Assembly (NCBI GenBank): GCA_964389685.1
Contig: CAYMFM010000002.1
Span: 1-64,000 of the forward strand
Reading direction: 5' to 3'
Source: G020353115 sp964389685
GTDB lineage: Bacteria > Bacteroidota > Bacteroidia > Bacteroidales > VadinHA17
DNA length: 64,000 nucleotides
In this document: positions 25,825 to 33,790 of the stretch, piece by piece
Numbering within the stretch: position 1 is the stretch's first letter
Layout of the letters: every line of letters begins with the position of its first letter
Program-made: the position numbers and the translations under genes
The notes under the pieces: generated by a model
Database searches by the model: none
What the model saw: the letters and a program-made list of their open reading frames with translations, nothing else
What the model was told of the DNA's origin: nothing

Positions 25825-26323
25825 ACTTACTTTAAATCAAATTTAGCAAAATAAATTAATTTCGTATCCAAATATATTTTTTACGATGGTATTGTTAAAA
25901 TGAATTTACCCCTCTTTTGATCGATACCATAATTCTCTTAATATTTTGTTCAATAACGGTTAATTTCTTAATTATAACGATTGAAAAATATATTTTCTTT
26001 TTTCAGCAAACCAACCTTATAATCATTTTTTAAAATTTTCAAAATATATTTTTCAATTTTCGACATAAACTATTCCACACTATATAAACATCTTTTATCG
26101 TTTAAATCATAAAGATTTTATCAATTATTTGCTTTCTTAACAATCGTTAATTTGATATATAATTTACTCTTTTTCAATCGCTTTTTTTAATGAATTACTG
26201 TTCATAAAGTGTTTTTATTTTTTTAATTTCAAATTTTCCAATTATATCAGTCGTTTTTTGTACACAAAGTGAACAGAATAACATTATCATATATCTATTT
26301 TAATATTATATAAATATGTTATT
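25825..26323. other. 500-base AT-rich spacer with inverted repeats between divergent genes
   Basis: No gene fits here. The sequence is extremely AT-rich and pyrimidine-rich on the plus strand. ATTGAAAAATATATTTT (25980-25996) and AAAATATATTTTTCAAT (26041-26057) form a perfect 17-base inverted repeat with a 44-base spacer. AACGATTG (25976-25983) recurs inverted as CAATCGTT (26141-26148), and a CGGTTAATTT/CGTTAATTT motif is repeated. It separates minus-strand rpiB from plus-strand nadA. It may be a long nadA leader or an origin-type unwinding region; I find no TTATCCACA DnaA box by eye. Confidence 0.4.
25838..25872 (-). promoter_or_regulatory. rpiB promoter (TTTG -33, TAAATTTG -7)
   Basis: Read on the minus strand, TAAATTTG (25838-25845) is a perfect TAnnTTTG -7 element and TTTG (25869-25872) lies 23 bases further upstream. 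The spacing is a little long. Both elements fall at the edge of the AT-rich spacer, where chance matches are more frequent. Confidence 0.4.
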
Positions 26324-27304
26324 ATGGTTGTTAAAAATCAAGATATTCTAAAGGATGGATTTGTAGATGCAAAAATTGACAAGAGCATCGATATTGTAGC
26401 TGAAATTAATGCATTACGAAAAGAAAAAAATGCAATCATATTAGCACATTTCTATCAAGAAGAAGATATACAAGATATTGCAGATTTTGTGGGCGACAGC
26501 CTGGCATTATCACAACAGGCGGCAAAGACAAAGGCAAAAATGATTGTTTTTGCAGGCGTGCATTTCATGGCGGAGACGGCAAAAATTCTATCGCCTGATA
26601 AAAAGGTTTTATTGCCAGACCTGAATGCAGGTTGTTCACTTGCTGAATCTTGTCCGCATGAAGAGTTTGCTGTATTTAAAGAAAAATATCCAGAGCACAT
26701 CGTGGTTTCATACGTTAATGCAACTGCGGAAATAAAAACATTAAGTGATATAGTATGTACTTCATCAAACGCGGTTAAGATTGTAGAATCAATTCCAAAA
26801 GAGAAGAAAATTATATTTGCCCCGGATAAAAACCTGGGAAAGTATATATCAAGAATTACTGGCAGGAAAATGGTGATTTGGGATGGTGGGTGTCATGTAC
26901 ATGAAGCATTTTCATTAGAACGAATATTGGAAACAAAGAAGAAGTATCCGGATGCAAAACTGATTGCACACCCGGAATGCGATGAAAAGATACTGAACAT
27001 TGCTGATCACATAGGATCAACAGCATCATTGCTTGAGTTTACAACGAAAGATCCTTCTGATGAGTACATTGTTGCCACTGATTCAGGGATCATATATCAG
27101 ATGAAAAAGAAGGTGCCTGATAAACATTTTATACCGGCTCCTCCGGAAGATAGGTCTTGTGATCGTAGTGATTGTAATTTCATGAAGACAATAACAGTGG
27201 AAAAGATATATAATACATTGCGTTATGAAATTCCTGAAATTATATTGGATGAAGAGATACGAAGGAGGGCCGAAAAACCAATACTTCGAATGATGGAAAT
27301 ATAA
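26324..27304 (+). CDS. nadA: quinolinate synthase
   Basis: NadA condenses iminoaspartate with dihydroxyacetone phosphate to quinolinate in de novo NAD synthesis, using a 4Fe-4S cluster. The 326-residue protein has the triple-repeat fold with cluster cysteines at Cys104 (NAGCSLAESC), Cys190 (WDGGCHVH) and Cys279 or Cys284 (RSCDRSDC), plus IILAHFYQEEDIQDIADFVGD, AHPEC and GSTASL. Neither nadB nor nadC is in the window. The ATG start is immediately preceded by the AT-rich spacer. The gene is clearly richer in A and G than genes further left. Confidence 0.95.
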   Translation: MVVKNQDILKDGFVDAKIDKSIDIVAEINALRKEKNAIILAHFYQEEDIQDIADFVGDSLALSQQAAKTKAKMIVFAGVHFMAETAKILSPDKKVLLPDLNAGCSLAESCPHEEFAVFKEKYPEHIVVSYVNATAEIKTLSDIVCTSSNAVKIVESIPKEKKIIFAPDKNLGKYISRITGRKMVIWDGGCHVHEAFSLERILETKKKYPDAKLIAHPECDEKILNIADHIGSTASLLEFTTKDPSDEYIVATDSGIIYQMKKKVPDKHFIPAPPEDRSCDRSDCNFMKTITVEKIYNTLRYEIPEIILDEEIRRRAEKPILRMMEI

Positions 27305-27381
27305 GAAAAATTTGAGTTATGACAAGGGTTAAGGGAAAGATAATGGGTTTACAGTATATGAAAACAAGAGGGAAAAATACA

Positions 27382-28947
27382 ATGCGTATTATCATCGCTA
27401 TAATATGGTTTCTATCTCGACATTTATACCTTACTGCACAAAGCAATGAAACCTTACAGGATGGGTATACCTGTTTCTATTATCCAAACGGACAAATATC
27501 CAGTGAAGGAATTGTGCGGGATGGTAAACCAGATGGACATTGGAAGACATATTATGTTACGGGAGTCATAAAATCCGAGGGAAAAAGGAATAATTTTTTA
27601 TTGGATAGTGTTTGGGTTTTTTATGATGTTACAGGAGATACAATTGAGAAAATAAATTACATGTACGGGAAAAAAAATGGATATTATTATACGTATGATA
27701 CAAAAAATAAAGAAATTACATCACTAAGTGGGAACATTGTGTCCAAGGAGTTGTATGTTAACGACAAAAAGGAAGGGCCATCCTATTATTACTATGACAA
27801 TGGTAAGGTTCATAACATCATTAACTATGTAAACGGTAAAATGCAGGGTTTGGCAAGAGAGTATTCTGAAAGCGGACAAATCATAACGCTCCTGGAATAC
27901 CACAATGGATATTTAGTGAACCGGGAGAGAATTAACAGAACCGATTCAAGTGGTTATAAACAAGGTGTTTGGAAAGAGTTTTATCCGGATGGGAAGATCA
28001 AAACAGAAAGAAATTTTAAAGATGAGCAATTGCATGGTTTTTACAGAGAATATGATAAAAAGGGTAATCTAAGCATTGCCATACGATATGATAATGGCAG
28101 GATTATAGAAGAGGATGTCGAAGAGGAGCAAGATGTTGAAATAAGAAACAGCTATGATGAGGATGGAAACCTGTTGGCAAGTGGCCCTTATCGAAGAAAA
28201 ACACCCATAGGAGTTCATAGGGAATATTCAAGGGATGGAGAAATTATCGGATCAAAAATATATAACGATTTTGGACGAGTAATATCACTCGGCATTGTGA
28301 ATGAGGAAGGAGAACGTATCGGAAAATGGGAGAATTTTTATGTTTCGGGGAAACTGCAATCCGAAGGGAATTATACCAACAATCAGAAAGAGGGACGATG
28401 GGTTTATTATTATGAAAATGATAATATTGAGCAAACCGGAGACTTTCGAAATGGACTGGAAAACGGCACCTGGAAATGGTATTACCCAAACGGTAATTTA
28501 CACAGGGAAGAGGAGTATTTTAATGGGAAAGAGGATGGAATTGCTACCGAATACTCTGTTGATGAAGAAATAATAGCACAAGGGGACTATCTTGAAGGAG
28601 AGAAAGAAGGAAATTGGTTTTATAATGCAGGTGATTATACGGAAGAAGGGAGATATGTCGTTGGATTACGGGAAGGAACATGGAAACACTACTACGAGAA
28701 CGGAAACCTGAAATATCAGGGAAATTATGTACAGGGAAATCCACATAAACGACATAAAATCTATTGGGAAAATGGGGTGTTAAAAGAGGAGCGATATTAC
28801 GATATGGGAATGAAAGAAAAAACCTGGAAAAAGTACAATGAAGAGGGGGTTTTGTTAATGACAATTAGTTACAAAAACGATATAGAAAACCGGATTAATG
28901 GTGTAAGAGTTGATCTCCCGGAAAGCGATGTTAAGCTTATAAAATAA
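27382..28947 (+). CDS. MORN-repeat (YwqK-like) exported protein
   Basis: I start at the ATG giving MRIIIAIIWFLSRHLY, a signal peptide ending near LTAQ; the frame is open 63 bases further up. The mature part (about 500 residues) consists of some 18-20 MORN-like units of about 23 residues with the pattern YY-x-NG-x(5)-G-x(4)-G-x(3)-G-W-x-x-YY, as in YwqK-family proteins. The family is often labelled a toxin-antitoxin component, but there is no toxin gene beside it and the protein is exported, so I regard it as an envelope repeat protein of unknown role. It lies 13 bases before ruvB. Confidence 0.8.
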   Translation: MRIIIAIIWFLSRHLYLTAQSNETLQDGYTCFYYPNGQISSEGIVRDGKPDGHWKTYYVTGVIKSEGKRNNFLLDSVWVFYDVTGDTIEKINYMYGKKNGYYYTYDTKNKEITSLSGNIVSKELYVNDKKEGPSYYYYDNGKVHNIINYVNGKMQGLAREYSESGQIITLLEYHNGYLVNRERINRTDSSGYKQGVWKEFYPDGKIKTERNFKDEQLHGFYREYDKKGNLSIAIRYDNGRIIEEDVEEEQDVEIRNSYDEDGNLLASGPYRRKTPIGVHREYSRDGEIIGSKIYNDFGRVISLGIVNEEGERIGKWENFYVSGKLQSEGNYTNNQKEGRWVYYYENDNIEQTGDFRNGLENGTWKWYYPNGNLHREEEYFNGKEDGIATEYSVDEEIIAQGDYLEGEKEGNWFYNAGDYTEEGRYVVGLREGTWKHYYENGNLKYQGNYVQGNPHKRHKIYWENGVLKEERYYDMGMKEKTWKKYNEEGVLLMTISYKNDIENRINGVRVDLPESDVKLIK

Positions 28948-28960
28948 GATTTAATGGTAT

Positions 28961-29986
28961 ATGGATGAGTCCTTACACATAGGGGAAAATGAATTAACCC
29001 CCACAGACAGAGAGTTTGAAAAGAAATTGCGACCGTTGGATTTTAAGGAATTCTTCGGGCAGGATAAAATTGTCGAAAACCTTAAAATATTTGTAGAAGC
29101 AGCCATGATGAGAGGAGAGGCACTGGACCATGTGCTGTTGCATGGCCCTCCTGGATTGGGTAAAACAACCCTGGCATACATCATTGCACATGAACTGGGT
29201 GTTAATATGAAAGTTACCTCCGGACCGGTTCTGGATAAACCGGGAGATCTGGCCGGGCTGTTAACAAACCTGGAAGATAAAGATGTTTTGTTTATCGATG
29301 AGATACACCGCCTGAGCCCAGTGGTGGAAGAGTATCTCTATTCTGCCATGGAGGATTATAATATTGATATAATGATTGATAAGGGCCCGGGGGCACGATC
29401 TATACAACTCAACCTGAATCCCTTTACATTGATTGGAGCAACCACAAGGTCTGGCCTGTTAACCAGTCCTTTAAGAGCACGGTTTAGTATAACATTCCAC
29501 CTGGAATATTATGACAACAACATCCTGGACCGAATCGTTAAACGATCTGCCGGAATCCTGAATGTATCCATCGATAAAAAAGCCTCTATAGAAATTGCCT
29601 CACGTAGCAGGGGTACACCCAGGATCGCCAATGCACTACTGAGAAGGGTTCGGGATTTTGCACAGGTAAAAGGAACCGGTGAAATTAATCTTGACATATC
29701 AAAATATTCACTCTCTGCACTGAACATTGATAAATATGGGCTGGATGAAATGGACACAAAAATCCTGCTAACCATCATTGAGAAATTTAAGGGGGGACCG
29801 GTAGGTATATCTACCATTGCAACGGCTGTTAGTGAAGATGCTGGTACGATTGAAGAAGTATATGAACCCTTCCTGATAAAAGAGGGATACATTAAACGAA
29901 CACCCAGGGGAAGGGAAGTAACCGATTTAGCCTATAAACACTTGGGTAAAAACAGAATAGGAGAAAGTGGAACACTGTTTAAGTAA
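28961..29986 (+). CDS. ruvB: Holliday junction branch migration ATPase RuvB
   Basis: RuvB is the hexameric motor that, with RuvA, drives branch migration of Holliday junctions. At 341 residues it has the usual length. The start region RPLDFKEFFGQDK, Walker A GPPGLGKTT, Walker B LFIDEIH, sensor 1 IGATTRSGLL, arginine finger region LRARF, and the C-terminal winged helix ending PRGREVTDLAYKHLG are present. RuvA and RuvC are not in the window. The start ATG is 13 bases after the MORN gene. Confidence 0.97.
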   Translation: MDESLHIGENELTPTDREFEKKLRPLDFKEFFGQDKIVENLKIFVEAAMMRGEALDHVLLHGPPGLGKTTLAYIIAHELGVNMKVTSGPVLDKPGDLAGLLTNLEDKDVLFIDEIHRLSPVVEEYLYSAMEDYNIDIMIDKGPGARSIQLNLNPFTLIGATTRSGLLTSPLRARFSITFHLEYYDNNILDRIVKRSAGILNVSIDKKASIEIASRSRGTPRIANALLRRVRDFAQVKGTGEINLDISKYSLSALNIDKYGLDEMDTKILLTIIEKFKGGPVGISTIATAVSEDAGTIEEVYEPFLIKEGYIKRTPRGREVTDLAYKHLGKNRIGESGTLFK

Positions 29987-30060
29987 TTTTGTAATACCAG
30001 GCATTATATTTATATTTATTCCCATAATCAGACCCAACAAAATTTCTTAAATAATTAATT

Positions 30061-30231
30061 ATGAAAGAATTACTTAAAAGAATAGGCATTGTTTTCATCA
30101 TCGTTGGTATTGTTATTCTGGGTTATTCGGAATTCAGTGGGGTAGAGAGCAATAAGCTTTTAATCCTAAGTGGAGGATTAGTTTTCGGCGGATTTCTTGT
30201 GTATGTAATCCTGAATAATATACTCGATTAG
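30061..30231 (+). CDS. 56-residue small membrane protein
   Basis: A short gene of 56 codons beginning MKELLKRIGIVF. It has two hydrophobic helices (about residues 8-22 and 33-51) joined by a short polar turn (YSEFSGVESNK), and ends NNILD. Codon use matches the neighbours and the frame fills the gap between ruvB and the minus-strand Crp gene. No family is recognised. Confidence 0.5.
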   Translation: MKELLKRIGIVFIIVGIVILGYSEFSGVESNKLLILSGGLVFGGFLVYVILNNILD

Positions 30232-30240
30232 AATGAAAGC

Positions 30241-30945
30241 TTAAAAATGATTTCCAATTTTTGTAAGAGATCTGCTGTTTATGATCTTTATTTTCCTTCC
30301 GTTTAATTCAATAAGACCATCATTTTTAAATTCTGATAAGAGACGAATCACTGATTCAGTAGCCGTACCCACGATATTCGCAAGCTCCTCACGGGTAAGG
30401 GAGATCTGCAACACCCGATCATCGTCCAAGCCAAAATTATCTTTCAGGTGGATCAACACTTCAGCCAATCTTTCACGGACCGTCTTCTGAGCAATATCAG
30501 TAATGTATGCATTTGCTTCACCAAGCTCCTTGCAGGTCAGTTTCATGATTTCCATAGAAAAATTACCATTGTTTTTAACCAGGGAAAAAAGAATATCAGA
30601 AGAGATGTAACAGAGAATCGAATCTTCTATAATTTTGGCAGTTGTGCAGGCAAGTTCATTACTTAAGATGGACCTGTATCCGATGATTTCACCCCGCTTT
30701 GCAAACCGGATGATTTGCTCTTTCCCATCAATACCTGTCTTATAAACTTTTATTATTCCACTGTGTATACAATAAAAACCATTGATTCTGCCCCCTTCAT
30801 GGTATATGATTTCACCCCGCTTATAAAACAGGGAGGATTTCTCATAGTTCAACTGATCCAATTCATCCTGAGTCAACTGTTTAAAGATGGAATTAAATTC
30901 TAAGGAGCACTTCCCACAAACCGGTGGATTTTGAACTTGTTTCAT
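30241..30945 (-). CDS. Crp/Fnr family transcriptional regulator
   Basis: A 234-residue regulator with an N-terminal cyclic-nucleotide-type beta-barrel (YKRGEIIYHEGGRINGFYCIHSGIIKVYK, FAKRGEIIGYRSILSN) and a C-terminal winged helix (LTREELANIVGTATESVIRLLSEFKNDGLIELNGRKIKII). Cys10 and Cys13 near the start (CGKC) recall the N-terminal cysteines of FNR, but FNR needs a larger set, so cluster binding is doubtful. It is transcribed away from the OsmC gene across a 107-base shared spacer. Its effector is unknown. Confidence 0.88.
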   Translation of the reverse strand: MKQVQNPPVCGKCSLEFNSIFKQLTQDELDQLNYEKSSLFYKRGEIIYHEGGRINGFYCIHSGIIKVYKTGIDGKEQIIRFAKRGEIIGYRSILSNELACTTAKIIEDSILCYISSDILFSLVKNNGNFSMEIMKLTCKELGEANAYITDIAQKTVRERLAEVLIHLKDNFGLDDDRVLQISLTREELANIVGTATESVIRLLSEFKNDGLIELNGRKIKIINSRSLTKIGNHF

Positions 30946-30992
30946 TGAAAGATTGTAGCAGAAAACTAGAAATGCAGGCTACATTAATGCTT

Positions 30993-31022
30993 TTTGCAAT
31001 ATACGATTAAAAAGTATATTTG
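30993..31022 (+). promoter_or_regulatory. osmC-like gene promoter (TTTG -33, TATATTTG -7)
   Basis: TTTG at 30993-30996 and TATATTTG at 31015-31022 are separated by 18 bases, a very good match to the Bacteroidota promoter. The ATG lies 30 bases after the -7 box. It lies between the divergent Crp-type gene and the OsmC gene, so the Crp-type protein may act here. Confidence 0.6.
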
Positions 31023-31052
31023 TAAAACCTACGTATTAAAATATCTAAAGAT

Positions 31053-31472
31053 ATGAAAAACACCATAAACATTAATTGGCTAGGCAATATGGCGTTTGAA
31101 GCTGAAATCAATGGTCATAAGATAACATTGGATGCCAGTGGAGATGTAGGTGGAGAAAACCGGGGGCCGAGACCGAAACCATTAATGCTGGTAGCTCTGG
31201 CTGCATGCACAGGAATGGATGTGATTTCCATTTTGAAGAAGATGAGGGTTTCAGTTGACAGGATGAATGTTGCCGTCGAAGGGGAGCTAACCGAAGAGCA
31301 CCCCAAACATTTTCACAGCATGCACATCACCTATACCTTTTATGGAAAAAAACTTTCAAAAGATAAAATTCAAAAAGCTGTTGACTTATCACAGGAGCGG
31401 TATTGTGGCGTTAGTTACACATACCGAAAAGCACTTGAATTGACTTCAGAGATAAAACTGATCGAAGAATAG
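31053..31472 (+). CDS. OsmC/Ohr family redox protein
   Basis: A 139-residue member of the OsmC superfamily, which reduces organic or fatty-acid hydroperoxides by a two-cysteine mechanism. The two conserved cysteines are in LAACTGMDV and ERYCGVSYT, and the pattern LDASGDVGGENRGPRPKPLML is family typical. It belongs to the YhfA-like branch rather than Ohr proper. It is divergent from the Crp-type regulator. The protein is cytoplasmic. It ends in a hairpin shared with convergent pheS. Confidence 0.88.
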   Translation: MKNTININWLGNMAFEAEINGHKITLDASGDVGGENRGPRPKPLMLVALAACTGMDVISILKKMRVSVDRMNVAVEGELTEEHPKHFHSMHITYTFYGKKLSKDKIQKAVDLSQERYCGVSYTYRKALELTSEIKLIEE

Positions 31473-31487
31473 AAACGAAACGTTTCT
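31471..31487. terminator. hairpin between convergent osmC-like gene and pheS
   Basis: AGAAACG (31471-31477) pairs with CGTTTCT (31481-31487) around AAA. It fills the 16-base gap between two convergent stop codons, the place where a two-way terminator is expected. It lacks a T-run on either side. Confidence 0.35.
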
Positions 31488-31488
31488 G

Positions 31489-32526
31489 TCAGAATGCTGA
31501 TTTGAATTGCCTGAGAAATCGTATATCGTTTTCGAACAAAAGGCGAATGTCTTTAATTTGATATTTTAAAAGAGCTATTCGCTCAATACCCATACCGAAG
31601 GCAAAGCCCGTATATCGGTGGCTGTCAATACCGGTGAAATCCAATACATTCGGATCTACCATTCCGCAACCGAGTATTTCAAGCCAGCCGGAATATTTAC
31701 ACAGGTTACATCCTTTACCATCGCAGCTGCAGGAGATATCCATCTCAGCGGAAGGTTCTGTAAATGGAAAAAATGATGGCCTGAGACGGATGCTGGTTTT
31801 CTTACCAAACATCTCCTTGGCAAAATAGAGTAAGGTTTGTTTAAGATCGGCAAACGAAACATTTTCATCAATGTAGAGGCCTTCAACCTGGTGAAAGATA
31901 CAGTGCGAACGAGCAGAGATGGCTTCATTTCTAAAAACACGGCCAGGGGAGATCGTACGTATTGGAGGCTGCTGATTCTCCATTACACGAACCTGCACGG
32001 AAGAGGTGTGTGTCCTCAGAAGAACATCCCGGATCTTTCCCGTTTCATCCTCACCTTTTTCAATGAAAAAAGTATCCTGCATGTCTCTTGCCGGATGATT
32101 TGGGGGAAAGTTTAATTTCGAAAAAACATGATCATCATCCTCTATTTCAGGGCCTTCTGATACTGTAAATCCAAGGCGTGTGAAAATTTCAATGATCTCA
32201 TTTCTGATTATTGAAACCGGATGTCTGGTACCAAGCCGAACCGGATCAGCTGGAAGCGAAAAATCAGACAATGATGTTTCTTCAGTATGCTCTTTTAAGG
32301 CGGCCAGCGATTCTTCAATTTTTTCGTGTATCCGGTTTTTTAACCGGTTGACTTGTTGACCCACCAGATTTTTCTTTTCGGGAGGGATGGATTTAAATTC
32401 GGAAAAGAGACCGGGAACAATCCCCTTTTTACTGAGGAATTTTATCCTGAACAATTCGATTTCCTCACGGCTTTTAGCCGAAAAGGCATTCACCTCATTC
32501 AGTAGTTCTTCAATTCGTTTTTCCAT
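31489..32526 (-). CDS. pheS: phenylalanine-tRNA ligase alpha subunit
   Basis: The 345-residue catalytic subunit of PheRS. The N-terminal coiled coil (FLSKKGIVPGLFSEFK) binds tRNA. Class II motifs are intact: motif 1 around HPVSIIRNEIIEIFTRLGF, motif 2 FRNEAISARSHCIFHQVEGLYID, and motif 3 GFAFGMGIERIALLKY. PSAEMDISC and LEILGCGMVDPNVL bind phenylalanine. The partner gene pheT is not adjacent. A -7 promoter element lies just upstream of the ATG. Confidence 0.96.
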   Translation of the reverse strand: MEKRIEELLNEVNAFSAKSREEIELFRIKFLSKKGIVPGLFSEFKSIPPEKKNLVGQQVNRLKNRIHEKIEESLAALKEHTEETSLSDFSLPADPVRLGTRHPVSIIRNEIIEIFTRLGFTVSEGPEIEDDDHVFSKLNFPPNHPARDMQDTFFIEKGEDETGKIRDVLLRTHTSSVQVRVMENQQPPIRTISPGRVFRNEAISARSHCIFHQVEGLYIDENVSFADLKQTLLYFAKEMFGKKTSIRLRPSFFPFTEPSAEMDISCSCDGKGCNLCKYSGWLEILGCGMVDPNVLDFTGIDSHRYTGFAFGMGIERIALLKYQIKDIRLLFENDIRFLRQFKSAF

Positions 32527-32544
32527 CTCCAGCCAGGATTTTTA

Positions 32545-32552
32545 CAAAGATA
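32545..32552 (-). promoter_or_regulatory. -7 promoter element of pheS
   Basis: On the minus strand TATCTTTG matches TAnnTTTG and ends 18 bases before the pheS start. The -33 region has no clear TTTG. Confidence 0.4.
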
Positions 32553-32589
32553 TAAGAAATTCTACGAGCATATATTAAATAGCTGAAAA

Positions 32590-33219
32590 TTATCTCCTTA
32601 CCTTTTTAATCGTCATTCGAATAGGGTCGAGGGGGCGATCCGACTTATCCGTCGGGACAGCAGCAATCCGGTCAATAACATCCAAACCCTCCACTACTTC
32701 ACCAAAGACAGTATAACTTCCATCAAGATGGGGAGTACCACCGACAACCTTGTATGTTGCCCAATGATCTGGTGGAATTTTATACGGCATGTAATTTTTT
32801 AATTGCTCTTCGGTTTTCAGTGTGGCTGCCAGTTGAATTTCAGCATAATCGAGCGGTTCATCTTTTTCAAATGCTTTTTGCTCTTCTTCCTTGATGTTCT
32901 TAAAGAAAAGAGATTGCTTCCTCATGTTGTTGATACGCTCTTCCAGTTGTTCCAATTCCTGATCATTAAATACTTTACCGTGAACAATATAGAATTGAGT
33001 ACTCGAAGATGCCTGATCCGGATTAACATCATCACCCATCCTTGCAGCAGCAAGAGCACCTTTTTTATGGAAAAGATCCGGATGAAATTCAGCAGGAATG
33101 GTGTAATTAATATCAATGCCGTCTGTAGTGTTTTTATCTGAGATAACGGTAGTAGGATCACCGGCCTGAATCATGAATTCATCGATGACCCGGTGAAAGG
33201 TCATGCCGTCATAAAAGTT
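32590..33219 (-). CDS. peptidyl-prolyl isomerase, C-terminal part (interrupted by the scaffold gap)
   Basis: The C-terminal part of a cyclophilin-type peptidyl-prolyl cis-trans isomerase. NFYDGMTFHRVIDEFMIQAGDP, GALAAARMG, STQFYIVHG, and YTVFGEVVEGLDVID are the cyclophilin core, with the catalytic Arg in FHRV; a helical insertion of about 70 residues separates the core strands, as in other Bacteroidota isomerases. The first 55 bases at its 5' side are repeated on the other side of the N run, so joining at this overlap restores one continuous frame with the N-terminal part (33320-33563), giving a protein of about 272 residues. Confidence 0.85.
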   Translation of the reverse strand, partial: NFYDGMTFHRVIDEFMIQAGDPTTVISDKNTTDGIDINYTIPAEFHPDLFHKKGALAAARMGDDVNPDQASSSTQFYIVHGKVFNDQELEQLEERINNMRKQSLFFKNIKEEEQKAFEKDEPLDYAEIQLAATLKTEEQLKNYMPYKIPPDHWATYKVVGGTPHLDGSYTVFGEVVEGLDVIDRIAAVPTDKSDRPLDPIRMTIKKVRR

Positions 33220-33374
33220 NNNNNNNNNNNNNNNNNNNNNNNNNNNNNNNNNNNNNNNNNNNNNNNNNNNNNNNNNNNNNNNNNNNNNNNNNNNNNNNNN
33301 NNNNNNNNNNNNNNNNNNNCCTGAATCATGAATTCATCGATGACCCGGTGAAAGGTCATGCCGTCATAAAAGTT
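33165..33374. repeat. 55-base identical flanks of the scaffold gap
   Basis: The 55 bases at 33165-33219 are identical to those at 33320-33374, one copy on each side of the N run. Both copies encode the same NFYDGMTFHRVIDEF peptide in the same frame, so they are best read as a single sequence seen at the ends of two contigs rather than a true duplication. Confidence 0.9.
33220..33319. other. assembly gap (100 N)
   Basis: Exactly 100 undefined bases, the usual placeholder for a gap of unknown size. The repeated 55-base flanks suggest that the true distance is negative, i.e. the contigs overlap. Confidence 0.97.
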
Positions 33375-33563
33375 CTTATTTATTAAAGAAAGAAAGTTAT
33401 CACGGTGGCGTGGCGTTTCGTTGTAAAGCCTGATCTTCATGGTTCCCAGATTTGTTTCGATTGAAACAAACCATACTTTTTCTTTTCTGTTTGAAGTACA
33501 GAATGAAAAGGAAATAATAAGAAAAAAGGCAAGGAGGAAATGGAATAAACGGTTTGTTTGCAT
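33320..33563 (-). CDS. peptidyl-prolyl isomerase lipoprotein, N-terminal part
   Basis: The N-terminal part of the same cyclophilin-type isomerase. From the ATG at 33563 it begins MQTNRLFHFLLAFF and has a lipobox-like FSFC, so the mature enzyme is probably a periplasmic lipoprotein that helps fold envelope proteins. VSIETNLGTMKIRLYNETPRHRDNFLSL is the first cyclophilin strand pair and helix. The reading frame runs into the gap and continues in 32590-33219 once the 55-base overlap is collapsed. Upstream in-frame starts exist but precede the signal peptide. Confidence 0.85.
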
Positions 33564-33607
33564 CACAAAAGACATAAAGAAGTAAAACAATTGTTCGAAT
33601 AAACATA

Positions 33608-33615
33608 CAAAATTA
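33608..33615 (-). promoter_or_regulatory. -7 promoter element of the isomerase gene
   Basis: On the minus strand TAATTTTG matches TAnnTTTG, 44 bases before the ATG at 33563. An ATTG lies 22 bases further upstream as a weak -33 box. Confidence 0.4.
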
Positions 33616-33714
33616 TGATTATATATATGGATTCATACAATTTGTTCTGGAAAACGTAACTTACGGAAAAATTTGAAAAAGGAAATCGTTCGTGATGATG
33701 ACATGATTATTGTG

Positions 33715-33722
33715 TAATTTTG
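33715..33722 (+). promoter_or_regulatory. -7 promoter element before the CDF transporter gene
   Basis: TAATTTTG matches TAnnTTTG and lies 68 bases before the ATG of the CDF gene. No convincing -33 box is seen. Confidence 0.35.
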
Positions 33723-33790
33723 GGAAGCATGGGAAAAGGAAACCGAACAAACCAGGTGTTTACAAAAAGAAAATGCAAAATACGTGATTC

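Noticed and set aside
25825..26323. Firm call of a replication origin
   Set aside because: No DnaA box (TTATCCACA) is visible on either strand and dnaA is not in the window; I keep it only as a speculative finding.
33201..33590. Open frame running through the N gap with undefined residues
   Set aside because: The part translated from N and beyond has no meaning; only the N-terminal isomerase segment down to the gap is real.
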